Shown one piece after another: positions 23,184 through 29,744 of a DNA stretch of 38,025 bases. The translations under genes were made by a program, and so were the position numbers. The notes below the pieces were generated by a model. The model was given only the letters and a program-made list of their open reading frames with translations, was not told where the DNA came from and did no database searches. Each line of letters starts with the position of its first letter. Positions within the stretch are counted from its first letter, which is position 1. Source of the stretch: Actinomycetota bacterium. Its GTDB lineage: Bacteria > Actinomycetota > Actinomycetes > Actinomycetales > Microbacteriaceae. The stretch spans positions 1-38,025 of the forward strand of contig JAUZFP010000031.1 in NCBI GenBank assembly GCA_030838475.1, given 5' to 3'.

Positions 23184-24371
23184 TTGCATGAAATGGTGGT
23201 GATTGTTTCAGAGCACCGGAAGGCGCTCTCCGTCAGAGGCGGACTATTTTCCGGCCGGCTCATCGCCCTCGACGGGTTGAGGGGGATCGCCGCACTGGTG
23301 GTCGTCTTTCACCACATCTACCAAATCGCGCGTCCATTCATCGAACCCACCGTGCACGCGTGGGTCCCCGGCTCGTTCTGGTGGTTCATATCGGCGACTC
23401 CGATCAAGCTGCTCTCTGCCGGATCGGAAGCCGTGCTCGTCTTCTTCGTCCTGAGCGGCGTGGTCGTTCCGCTCCCGTTGCTCGCGAACGGGGTAAAGGG
23501 GGCAAGGGCGTGGCTCGGCTTCTTTTGCGCGCGCCTCGTGCGCTTGTACCTGCCCGTCTGGGCATCGCTGGTGTTCGCAGGGATCCTGATTGCGGTCACG
23601 CCGCATCCCGCGAGTTCGGTGACCGAGGGCTCGTGGGTCGAGCGCACCAACGGCACAAAAGCATCCCTCGGCCTGCTGTTCAGCGAGGCGGGGCTGCTCC
23701 GCAAGTCCTTCTCAAGCAACAGTGTGTTGTGGTCACTGACCTGGGAAGTAATCTTCTCGCTCGCGCTTCCGGTCTTCCTGCTCCTCGCGGTACTGCTCCG
23801 TCGGTTCTGGCTTCCCACTGCCATCGTGTGCGTGGCGCTGACCTTCGTCGGGAAGGTGACCGACATTGACGCACTGCTCTACCTGCCGGTGTTCTTCCTC
23901 GGAACCCTCATCGCGGTCAATCTCGAGACCCTCCGTTCCTGGGCCGGTCGGCAACGCGCGAGCCGCGGCGGTCTCGGTTGGGTGGTCCTTGGTGCCTCAC
24001 TTCTCGCGATCGTCACGAGCTGGATGCTGAGGCCGGTCATCCCCGCGGGCACACTGGCGAGCGACGCGCTCGGGTGCCTCACGCCAGTCGGCGCCGCGGG
24101 ACTCGTGCTCTGCGCGATCGCGTTTCGCCCCGCGCGCTCGGCGCTCTCCGCCCGCGCGCCGCGGTGGCTCGGCAAGGTGTCGTTCAGCCTGTACCTCACC
24201 CACCTTCCGATCCTGGTCGCGCTGGTCTACCTGTTCGGCGATCGAAACTGGGGACTTGTTGCGCTCGCGGGCATCCCAATCAGCCTGATGGTGGCCTGGC
24301 TCTTCAATCGGTTCGTGGAGGCACCGTCACATCGTCTCGCCAAGCGAATCGGAAGTCTCGTGTCCGCCTAG
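23184..24371 (+). CDS. Acyltransferase-3 family membrane protein (OafA/YrhL type)
   Basis: A protein of up to 395 residues with about ten membrane helices. It opens with the family hallmark RLIALDGLRGIAALVVVFHH, where the His-His pair or Arg is functional, and later has FVLSGVVV, CARLVRLYLPVW, SLTWEVIFSLALP, SFSLYLTHLPIL and FNRFVEAPSHRLAKR at the end. Such proteins O-acetylate or acylate surface sugars, lipids or antibiotics. Start is uncertain: TTG 23184 has GGCGGA seven bases upstream, while ATG 23193 lacks a well-spaced RBS. It is divergent from the secreted-protein operon, and its stop overlaps the next convergent gene by four bases. Confidence 0.92.
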   Translation: MHEMVVIVSEHRKALSVRGGLFSGRLIALDGLRGIAALVVVFHHIYQIARPFIEPTVHAWVPGSFWWFISATPIKLLSAGSEAVLVFFVLSGVVVPLPLLANGVKGARAWLGFFCARLVRLYLPVWASLVFAGILIAVTPHPASSVTEGSWVERTNGTKASLGLLFSEAGLLRKSFSSNSVLWSLTWEVIFSLALPVFLLLAVLLRRFWLPTAIVCVALTFVGKVTDIDALLYLPVFFLGTLIAVNLETLRSWAGRQRASRGGLGWVVLGASLLAIVTSWMLRPVIPAGTLASDALGCLTPVGAAGLVLCAIAFRPARSALSARAPRWLGKVSFSLYLTHLPILVALVYLFGDRNWGLVALAGIPISLMVAWLFNRFVEAPSHRLAKRIGSLVSA

Positions 24372-24703
24372 AGGAAGTCGAAGGCCATTGCCGCAGTATC
24401 CGGCGTCTCGGATTCGCTCGGCACAACCGTGTGCGGCCCGAGGGCGGCGGTCTTGGCGCGCAGCCGGGCGATGGTCATTTCATCCCGAAGTTCGACATCG
24501 ACCTCGTGCGCGGGCACGACGATGAGCTGGCTCGCCGGCCCGAGAACCAGGCTCGCGGTCAGCTCCCCGTCTTCAAAGAGGATCGGGATGTCGACGACGT
24601 CCGCGGAATGGTCCGCGATGAGTGCGCGCGCGTAATCAACCACGGCCTCGCCGACTCCATCGGTCGTCACGACCGACTCCCCCGAGTACGACACAATTCT
24701 CAT
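24368..24703 (-). CDS. Hypothetical soluble protein, 111 residues
   Basis: It starts with MRIVSYSGESVVTTDGVGEAVVDYARALIADHSADVVDIPILFEDGE, a mixed alpha/beta pattern, and ends with an acidic, hydrophobic stretch TPDTAAMAFDFL. Codon use matches its neighbours and a hydrophobic core pattern (ASLVLGPASQLIVVPAHEVDV) is clear, so it is a real gene. No family recognised. The region 24704-24794 upstream holds no further gene that I can support. Confidence 0.7.
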   Translation of the reverse strand: MRIVSYSGESVVTTDGVGEAVVDYARALIADHSADVVDIPILFEDGELTASLVLGPASQLIVVPAHEVDVELRDEMTIARLRAKTAALGPHTVVPSESETPDTAAMAFDFL

Positions 24704-24794
24704 GATTTAACGATGTCTCGCGCTCCGACCCCGGTCTACTCGTTGCGGATCGCTGCCGACGCGCGTATCGTGACGCGGCCGTCGGCGACACCCG

Positions 24795-25313
24795 CTACTT
24801 GGACGTGCCGCGGTAGGAGCCGGTCGATTTTCCCGCCTCCGCCGCGACGACACAGTCAACCATCCGGTCCCCGGCCTGCCAGCTCTCCGCGGTCGGATAC
24901 AGGTAGGTGAGCCCGAGCTCAGAGGACTCGTAGTCGACGCCGTCGAACGCAGTGAACGCGTCTCCTCCGCACACGGAATCCGCCTTGTCCGTGATGGCCT
25001 TCTCGCCGGGGTAGGACGCGAAGGTGAGAGGGAAGTGGTGGTAATCCTCGAAGTCGTGCGGTGCGGTGCAGGCGACGGTGTCGACGTCAGTCACAATGTC
25101 GCTGGTTGGGTTGTTGAAGCAGTCGCCGATCGACAGGGTGAATGCGTCCTTCGAGCCGCCGGCATCCGCCGCGCCAGTCTTGGAGGACTGCGGGCTGTGC
25201 CCACCCGCCGCCGCGCCCGCGATGGCGCTGCACCCGCCGAGGCTCAGCGCCAGGAGCGCAATCGCTCCGAGCAGGATGCCGGCACTCGCCAGGGTCGAGA
25301 GGGGCTTTGTCAT
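24795..25313 (-). CDS. Lipoprotein with septum-formation (Septum_form) domain
   Basis: A protein of about 172 residues. A hydrophobic signal segment (ASAGILLGAIALLALSLGG) ends in a lipobox LGGC, so it is anchored to the outer face of the membrane. A Ser/Ala/Gly linker follows, then a domain of the Septum_form type: SIGDCFN, VDTVACTAPHDFEDYHHF, DSVCGG, YLYPTAESWQAGDRMVDCVVAAE. Its four conserved Cys would form two disulphides. The ATG at 25313 is chosen as start because it places the signal sequence at the N terminus; ATG 25325 and 25337 are in frame. The exact role is not established; the domain name comes from early work on septum-related actinobacterial proteins. Confidence 0.82.
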   Translation of the reverse strand: MTKPLSTLASAGILLGAIALLALSLGGCSAIAGAAAGGHSPQSSKTGAADAGGSKDAFTLSIGDCFNNPTSDIVTDVDTVACTAPHDFEDYHHFPLTFASYPGEKAITDKADSVCGGDAFTAFDGVDYESSELGLTYLYPTAESWQAGDRMVDCVVAAEAGKSTGSYRGTSK

Positions 25314-25406
25314 GTCATCGTCCATATCTGCTGCCATCGGGTGCCCGAGTCGTCTCGGTGCAGGACGAGAGTTCCACGCCGGGGGGTTCGGCGATATGGG
25401 TGAGTA

Positions 25407-26237
25407 CTACTTAGGTTTCCCAAAGTGCACGACGGCTTGCACCGGCGCGTGATCGGACGGCCACCGGCCGTCGTACCGGGTGACGTTGATTGCGGCACGC
25501 GCCACGGTGACCGTCGGCGTGGCCAGTATCCAGTCGATGCGCTTGCGTTCGAGCTTCGGTAGCCCGTAGTTGGCGAAGCTCCCCCACGATTCCGTCACCC
25601 GCTCCCGCGCGGTGTCCCAGGTGTCCAGCAGTCTGCCCGACCCCGTGATCGCCTCGTGCACCAGTGAGTCATCGTCGGCGTTGAAATCGCCGGTGACGAT
25701 CGTCGGGAGCGAGGACTGCGCGACGAGCCTCAGGATTTCCTCGGCGGAGTGCATCCTCGACCGTCGCGAGAACTGGTCGAAGTGCGTGTTGAGCACCCGG
25801 AACTCGACCCCCGTCGCACGCCCACGGAATGTTGCGGCAACAACGACCCGCGGAGTCGGATTGCCCCAGGTGGTGGATCCGGGGATATCTGGCGTCCCGG
25901 ACAACGCCGTCTGCCGCCATCCGAGAAGCTCGAGCCGGTCGCGATCGAAGAAGAGCGGGCATCCCTCACCCCGCTTGTTGGAATTTCGGCCGTAGCCGAG
26001 CAACCGGTAGCTGTCGCCGAGAGCGCGGCGCACAAATCGCGCCTGGTCGGGCAACGCCTCCTGAACGCCAAGAATGCAGGGCTGCTCCGCCTCCAGCAGC
26101 CGCTCGATGAGTGAGCGGCGACGATCCCAGCGATCGGGGCTGTGAGGCATGAGTCGCCGCATCCGCCGACGGATGTTGTAGGTCATCACGTGAAAGTCGG
26201 GCGGGGCGACGGGGCCGATCAGCGGGATATCGGTCAC
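25407..26237 (-). CDS. Endonuclease/exonuclease/phosphatase family protein
   Basis: A 276-residue protein of the DNase I-like fold with all metal-site motifs: VMTYNIRR (Asn), LGVQEAL (Glu), LNTHFDQF (His, Asp), VTGDFNADDDS (Asp, Asn), KRIDWILAT (Asp) and WPSDHAPVQA (Asp, His). No signal peptide is seen, so it is cytoplasmic. Substrate cannot be read from sequence; family members cut nucleic acids or remove phosphate from sugar or lipid phosphates. A basic RRRMRRLMPHSPDRWDRRR patch after the first strand is notable. It is divergent from the DUF6220-like gene. Confidence 0.92.
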   Translation of the reverse strand: MTDIPLIGPVAPPDFHVMTYNIRRRMRRLMPHSPDRWDRRRSLIERLLEAEQPCILGVQEALPDQARFVRRALGDSYRLLGYGRNSNKRGEGCPLFFDRDRLELLGWRQTALSGTPDIPGSTTWGNPTPRVVVAATFRGRATGVEFRVLNTHFDQFSRRSRMHSAEEILRLVAQSSLPTIVTGDFNADDDSLVHEAITGSGRLLDTWDTARERVTESWGSFANYGLPKLERKRIDWILATPTVTVARAAINVTRYDGRWPSDHAPVQAVVHFGKPK

Positions 26238-26300
26238 TGGGGCAGCTTAAGCCTGCCAGCTCCGTGTTAGCGTCAGAAATACAGACGAAAGGATGACCAA

Positions 26301-26714
26301 ATGTCAACGACGTCACCGTCCACCCTCAAGTGGTTTTCCGCCCTCACCGGGCTCACGTCCCTGGCCATTTTCGTGCAGGCGATAACCGCCGGCGAATTTG
26401 TCTCCCAGAAGCATCGCGGCGGATGGATCGACGCACACGACATCGTGGCTGACGTCGTCGCCGTGCTCGCGCTCGCGACCATGATTTTTACGATCGTGGC
26501 GCTGCGCAAGACCAGCCGGGCGCTCCTCGTGGGCACCATTGTGCTGTTCGTCCTGGTCGTGGTCCAGACGCTCATCGGCCACCAGATCTCGGACAACCAT
26601 CAGGACTGGCTCATCGGCGTTCACGTTCCGCTCGCGTTCATCGTCTTCGGAATTGCGGTGTGGCTGCCCATCAATGCGGCGATGATGCGGCGGGCTGCTG
26701 CCAAGTCCGCCTGA
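26301..26714 (+). CDS. Four-helix membrane protein, DUF6220-like
   Basis: A 137-residue protein with four membrane helices (about 9-29, 47-67, 75-95, 108-128). The second ends helix-loop with His residues (WIDAHDIVADVVAVLA) and the third is followed by GHQISDNHQDWLIGVHVPLAF. The paired His/Asp pattern resembles small heme- or quinone-type membrane domains such as DUF6220, but heme binding is unproven. AAAGGA lies before the ATG. The cupin gene follows 28 bases later. Confidence 0.72.
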   Translation: MSTTSPSTLKWFSALTGLTSLAIFVQAITAGEFVSQKHRGGWIDAHDIVADVVAVLALATMIFTIVALRKTSRALLVGTIVLFVLVVVQTLIGHQISDNHQDWLIGVHVPLAFIVFGIAVWLPINAAMMRRAAAKSA

Positions 26715-26742
26715 TAATCTCTGGCAGCGCTACGGTGGTGGC

Positions 26743-27111
26743 ATGACCACCGACGCCGTCAATGTCCAGGCTGCGCTCGACTCGATTACCGAGGTGTGGC
26801 AGCCGCACCGCCTCGTCAGCGTCAACGACTCCGACGTCAAGGTCGCGAAGCTTCTCGGCGAGTTCGTGTGGCACGCGCATCCCGAATCCGACGAGCTGTT
26901 CCTCGTCGTCTCGGGATCGTTGACGCTCCAACTGCGCGATCGTGATGTGGTGCTCGCGCCGAACGACATCTTCGTAGTTCCGAAGGGCGTCGAACACTGC
27001 CCGCTCGCCGTCGAGGAGACGGCCGTGATCATGGTCGAGCTACAGGGCACGGTCAATACCGGCGATGCCGGCGGCGACCGGACGGTGGACCTTCGCGAAC
27101 TGCCCGACTAG
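26743..27111 (+). CDS. Cupin-domain protein
   Basis: A 122-residue single-domain cupin. Cupin motif 1 is FVWHAHPESDELFLVVSGSLTL, with two His and a Glu placed as metal ligands. Motif 2 is NDIFVVPKGVEHCPLA, which gives the last His. Such small cupins act as sugar isomerases, dioxygenases or metal-binding stress proteins, and the specific function is unknown. It lies between the DUF6220-like gene and tRNA-Lys. Confidence 0.87.
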   Translation: MTTDAVNVQAALDSITEVWQPHRLVSVNDSDVKVAKLLGEFVWHAHPESDELFLVVSGSLTLQLRDRDVVLAPNDIFVVPKGVEHCPLAVEETAVIMVELQGTVNTGDAGGDRTVDLRELPD

Positions 27112-27129
27112 CCAGTCGGGCTCGGATTG

Positions 27130-27205
<76 letters not shown>

Positions 27206-27274
27206 GTCGCCCGAAGTTCCGGGCCGAGAAGCAAGATTAGCATGAGAGGAGGCAGCAAAATACAAGGAGAAGCC

Positions 27275-27748
27275 ATGACCGGCACGCACCTCGAAGCCGG
27301 CGACATCGCCCCGGCCTTCACCCTTCGCGACCAGGACGGCGCATCCGTTTCTCTCGCCGACTTCGCCGGAAAGAACACGATCGTCTACTTCTATCCAGCC
27401 GCATCCACGCCGGGCTGCACGACCGAGGCGTGCGATTTTCGCGACAACATCAACTCGCTGAAGTCGGCCGGATACCAGGTGCTCGGCGTCTCCAAAGACA
27501 ACCTGGCCGATCTCAAGACCTTCCAGAGCGAGCAGGGACTCAACTTTCCGCTGCTCAGCGACCCCGACCTCACGGTGCACAACGCGTACGGGGCCTACGG
27601 CGAGAAGCTGCTCTACGGCAAGACGGTGACCGGAACCCTCCGGTCCACCTTCGTCGTGAGCCCGGACGGCAAGATCGTCCTTCCGCTATACAACGTGAAG
27701 GCCACCGGGCACGTCGCGCGCCTGCGCCGAGAGCTCGGACTCGACTAG
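27275..27748 (+). CDS. bcp: Thioredoxin-dependent peroxiredoxin (BCP)
   Basis: A 157-residue peroxiredoxin Q/BCP. The peroxidatic motif is YFYPAASTPGCTTEAC, giving C48 and, five residues on, the resolving C53 (the CxxxxC arrangement of this subfamily). The Thr of TPGC and a later Arg (TLRSTFVVSPDG) complete the site. It reduces hydroperoxides in the cytoplasm using thioredoxin. The start ATG 27275 has AAGGAGA four bases upstream; an earlier in-frame ATG at 27242 adds unrelated residues and is rejected. Its stop overlaps that of the convergent membrane protein gene. Confidence 0.95.
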   Translation: MTGTHLEAGDIAPAFTLRDQDGASVSLADFAGKNTIVYFYPAASTPGCTTEACDFRDNINSLKSAGYQVLGVSKDNLADLKTFQSEQGLNFPLLSDPDLTVHNAYGAYGEKLLYGKTVTGTLRSTFVVSPDGKIVLPLYNVKATGHVARLRRELGLD

Positions 27749-28158
27749 AAGGTTCGCTCGTCCTCATTGTCGCGCGCCTCGCGTGCGGTTGCTCGGGTGA
27801 TCGGTGAACTGAAAACCAGCACCAGCAGGGCGACAGCCGGAACGGCGAGCACCCAGCCGAGCGTCGGCTCCTTCGTAATCAGGATGCTGTAGGCGACCAA
27901 CAGCTGGAGTACAGCGATGCAGACGGTCGCCCCGCGTATCCATGGGCGGGCTCGCAGCACACCGCGAGCAAGAAGGCCGAGGGCAACCGCGGCGATCGCC
28001 ACCACGACAGCGAGAGCGATCGCGGTAGCGACCGATGCCGTTGGCGCAGCAAATATCTCGACGACGAGATAAATCGCCGCGATGGCCACAGCGACACCTT
28101 CGAGGAGGATTAACGCCGAAAGTACGTACAGCAGCGCCGGTTTGCGGGTTCCACTCAC
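27745..28158 (-). CDS. Four-helix membrane protein, 137 residues, function unknown
   Basis: Start GTG 28158 with GGGA upstream. The open frame continues further but only over the whiB upstream region. It begins SGTRKPALLYVLSALILLEGVAVAI, followed by three more membrane helices (to about residue 117), and ends with a charged cytoplasmic tail (RATAREARDNEDERTF). No family recognised. It is divergent from whiB, and its stop overlaps bcp by four bases. Confidence 0.75.
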   Translation of the reverse strand: MSGTRKPALLYVLSALILLEGVAVAIAAIYLVVEIFAAPTASVATAIALAVVVAIAAVALGLLARGVLRARPWIRGATVCIAVLQLLVAYSILITKEPTLGWVLAVPAVALLVLVFSSPITRATAREARDNEDERTF

Positions 28159-28197
28159 AGCTACATCCCATACAAAGCTATTGATTTGACTTAGGTC

Positions 28198-28264
28198 ATG
28201 TGAGAGCCTATGTGAGGTTGATTTGACGCTCACAGGGTTGTGAGCGAGTCCCGGCAAGTTTTTT
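28198..28264. promoter_or_regulatory. GTGAG repeats, perfect hairpin and T-tract upstream of whiB
   Basis: ATGTGAG occurs at 28198-28204 and again at 28210-28216. Then CGCTCACA-GGGT-TGTGAGCG (28227-28246) forms a perfect 8-bp stem with a 4-base loop that includes GTGAG in both arms. A run of seven T follows at 28258-28264. The spacing of hairpin to T-run (11 bases) is too long for a normal terminator. A regulator site or leader structure for whiB is possible. Confidence 0.4.
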
Positions 28265-28344
28265 TCCTCTCCCGATTCTCAGGTCGTCGACCCTTGTCTC
28301 ATAGCGCCGCTCTCTCAGGCGCGCACCACTAAAGGAGCACCACT

Positions 28345-28593
28345 ATGGATTGGCGTGACAAAGCCGCCTGTCTCACCGCAGACCCGGAACTGTTCTTCCC
28401 GGTCGGCAACACAGGACCGGCTGTCGACCAGATCGACAAGGCGAAGGCCGTTTGCGCGCGCTGCTCCGTAACCGAAATGTGCCTCCAGTACGCACTCGAG
28501 ACGTCGCAGGACTCCGGCGTCTGGGGCGGTCTGAGCGAGGACGAGCGACGCGCGCTGAAGCGTCGCGCCGCACGGGCACGTCGCGCCTCGTAG
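28345..28593 (+). CDS. whiB1: WhiB-family Fe-S regulator (WhiB1-like)
   Basis: An 82-residue WhiB protein. The four cluster-binding cysteines are C9, C37, C40 and C46 in the C-Xn-CxxC-X5-C pattern. GVWGG (58-62) is the family turn, and the basic tail LKRRAARARRAS is the DNA-contact region. The start WRDKAACLTADPELFFPVGN and DSGVWGGLSEDERRALKRR match WhiB1 most closely. WhiB1 of mycobacteria holds a nitric-oxide-sensitive 4Fe-4S cluster and binds the main sigma factor. AAAGGAG precedes the ATG. In M. tuberculosis whiB1 lies next to pdtaS, which is also the case here apart from three inserted genes. The WhiB call is certain; the paralogue number is an inference. Confidence 0.93.
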   Translation: MDWRDKAACLTADPELFFPVGNTGPAVDQIDKAKAVCARCSVTEMCLQYALETSQDSGVWGGLSEDERRALKRRAARARRAS

Positions 28594-28607
28594 TTCTTTT
28601 ACGCTGT

Positions 28608-28646
28608 CATATTGACACGTAAGCATTTGCTTACCAATATGGGTGC
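28608..28646 (+). promoter_or_regulatory. Promoter with embedded palindrome, likely ArsR operator
   Basis: TTGACA (28612-28617) and CAATAT (28635-28640) are 17 bases apart. The spacer is almost wholly the perfect palindrome GTAAGC-ATTT-GCTTAC (28619-28634). An outer pair CATATTG (28608-28614) / CAATATG (28635-28641) surrounds it. Seven bases after the -10, transcription would begin at the ATG of the VOC gene (28647), so the mRNA is probably leaderless. A protein bound to the palindrome would block RNA polymerase directly. Confidence 0.72.
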
Positions 28647-29024
28647 ATGACGATCACAAATGTGCAGCTTTTTTCCGTGCCCGTTTCGGACCAGGACCGC
28701 GCCCGCGACTTCTACGTTGACACTCTGGGCTTCGAGCTCGTTATGGACACGCAGCTCGGGCCGGACATGCGCTGGGTCATGGTCAAACCCGCCGGTGGCC
28801 AGACCGCTCTGACGCTGGTCACGTGGTTCCCCACCATGCCCGCGGGCTCCCTCAAGGGAACAGTGCTCGAGACCGACAATCTCGCGCAGGACGTCGAGCG
28901 GCTCACCGCACTCGGTGTGCGCATCGCGGGCGGGATCGAGGATGCCCCGTGGGGCCGATTCGTGCAGTTCGATGACCCCGACGGAAACGGGATAGTCCTC
29001 CAGGCGTCGGCGCCCCGTGCCTAG
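28647..29024 (+). CDS. VOC-family (glyoxalase/bleomycin-resistance-like) protein
   Basis: A 125-residue VOC protein with two beta-alpha-beta-beta-beta modules. VQLFSVPVSDQDRARDFYVDTLGFELVMD is a standard first module, and the second ends in FDDPDGNGIVLQ. Metal-ligand positions are only partly filled (the final Glu of the usual NxxE/xxxE motif is Val here), so a binding role rather than glyoxalase activity is possible. No RBS precedes the ATG. It is first in an operon with an ArsR regulator and an AHSA1 protein; the arsR start lies within its last codons. Confidence 0.87.
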   Translation: MTITNVQLFSVPVSDQDRARDFYVDTLGFELVMDTQLGPDMRWVMVKPAGGQTALTLVTWFPTMPAGSLKGTVLETDNLAQDVERLTALGVRIAGGIEDAPWGRFVQFDDPDGNGIVLQASAPRA

Positions 29025-29328
29025 CGTCGACGTGTTCCAGGCGATCGCGCATCCCGCTCGACGCGAACTTCTGGATGCCCTGCGGGTGGGCGAACTACCC
29101 GTTCGCACGCTTGCCGAACGCTTCGATTCCAGCCGGCCCGCGACCTCTCAACACCTCCGGCTACTACTCGACGCAGGCCTCGTGGCGGAGCGTCGCCTCG
29201 GTCGGGAGAACCTCTATCGCCTGACACCGGATCCGTTGGTCGCGGTCGAGAGCTGGCTCGGCGCATACGAGCAATTCTGGAACACGAGGCTTCGAGCGCT
29301 TCGCGACGTGCTGGATGGCCAGGAGTGA
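29017..29328 (+). CDS. ArsR-family repressor
   Basis: A 103-residue winged HTH: VFQAIAHPARRELLDALRVGELPVRTLAERFDSSRPATSQHLRLLLDAGLVAERRLGRENLYRL. There is no Cys at all, so it is not a thiol metal sensor. It fits the SdpR-like group of ArsR proteins that travel with AHSA1-domain genes. GTG 29017 overlaps the VOC stop by eight bases, and its own stop overlaps the next start (GTGA). The palindrome at 28619-28634 is its most likely operator. Confidence 0.92.
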   Translation: MPSVDVFQAIAHPARRELLDALRVGELPVRTLAERFDSSRPATSQHLRLLLDAGLVAERRLGRENLYRLTPDPLVAVESWLGAYEQFWNTRLRALRDVLDGQE

Positions 29329-29744
29329 GCTCAATCGCCACGGACTCGTTCCTTCCGCATCCCCCCGCGAAGGTATGGAACGCCCTCACCGATCCGTCGC
29401 TGCTGGCGCTCTGGTTGATGCCCAACGATTTCGCGCCAGTAGTCGGTCACCGGTTCACCTTCGAGACCGACGCCGTGCCCGATCACGGTTTCGACGGCAT
29501 CATCCGGTGCGAGGTTCTCGCGCTCGATCCCGAGAGCGAACTGCGCATCTCCTGGCACGGGGGCAACCTCGTCTCAACCGTGACGTGGCGCCTCGAGCGG
29601 GAGGGACGAGGAACTCGCCTGTTTCTCACCCACGACGGATTCGACGAAACGGATCCCGGACAGGCCTTCACGAAGCAGGTCCTCGGCAGTGGCTGGAACG
29701 GCAAGATCGCCTCACGGCTTGAACGTCTGTTGGCGACCAGCTAG
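29325..29744 (+). CDS. AHSA1/SRPBCC-domain protein
   Basis: A 139-residue START-like protein. SIATDSFLPHPPAKVWNALTDPSLLALWLMPNDFAPVVGHRFTF is the conserved AHSA1 opening, followed by strands with CEVLALDPESELRISW and VTWRLEREGRGTRLFLTHDGF, and a C-terminal helix. These proteins form a large hydrophobic ligand cavity. AHSA1 genes are very often paired with ArsR regulators, as here. The start GTG 29325 overlaps the arsR stop, so translation is coupled. It converges on pdtaS with a four-base overlap. Confidence 0.9.
   Translation: MSSIATDSFLPHPPAKVWNALTDPSLLALWLMPNDFAPVVGHRFTFETDAVPDHGFDGIIRCEVLALDPESELRISWHGGNLVSTVTWRLEREGRGTRLFLTHDGFDETDPGQAFTKQVLGSGWNGKIASRLERLLATS

Noticed and set aside
28198-28246. 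CRP/GlxR site upstream of whiB, as known for mycobacterial whiB1
   Set aside because: The TGTGA and TCACA half-sites are present but not at the N6 spacing of the consensus.
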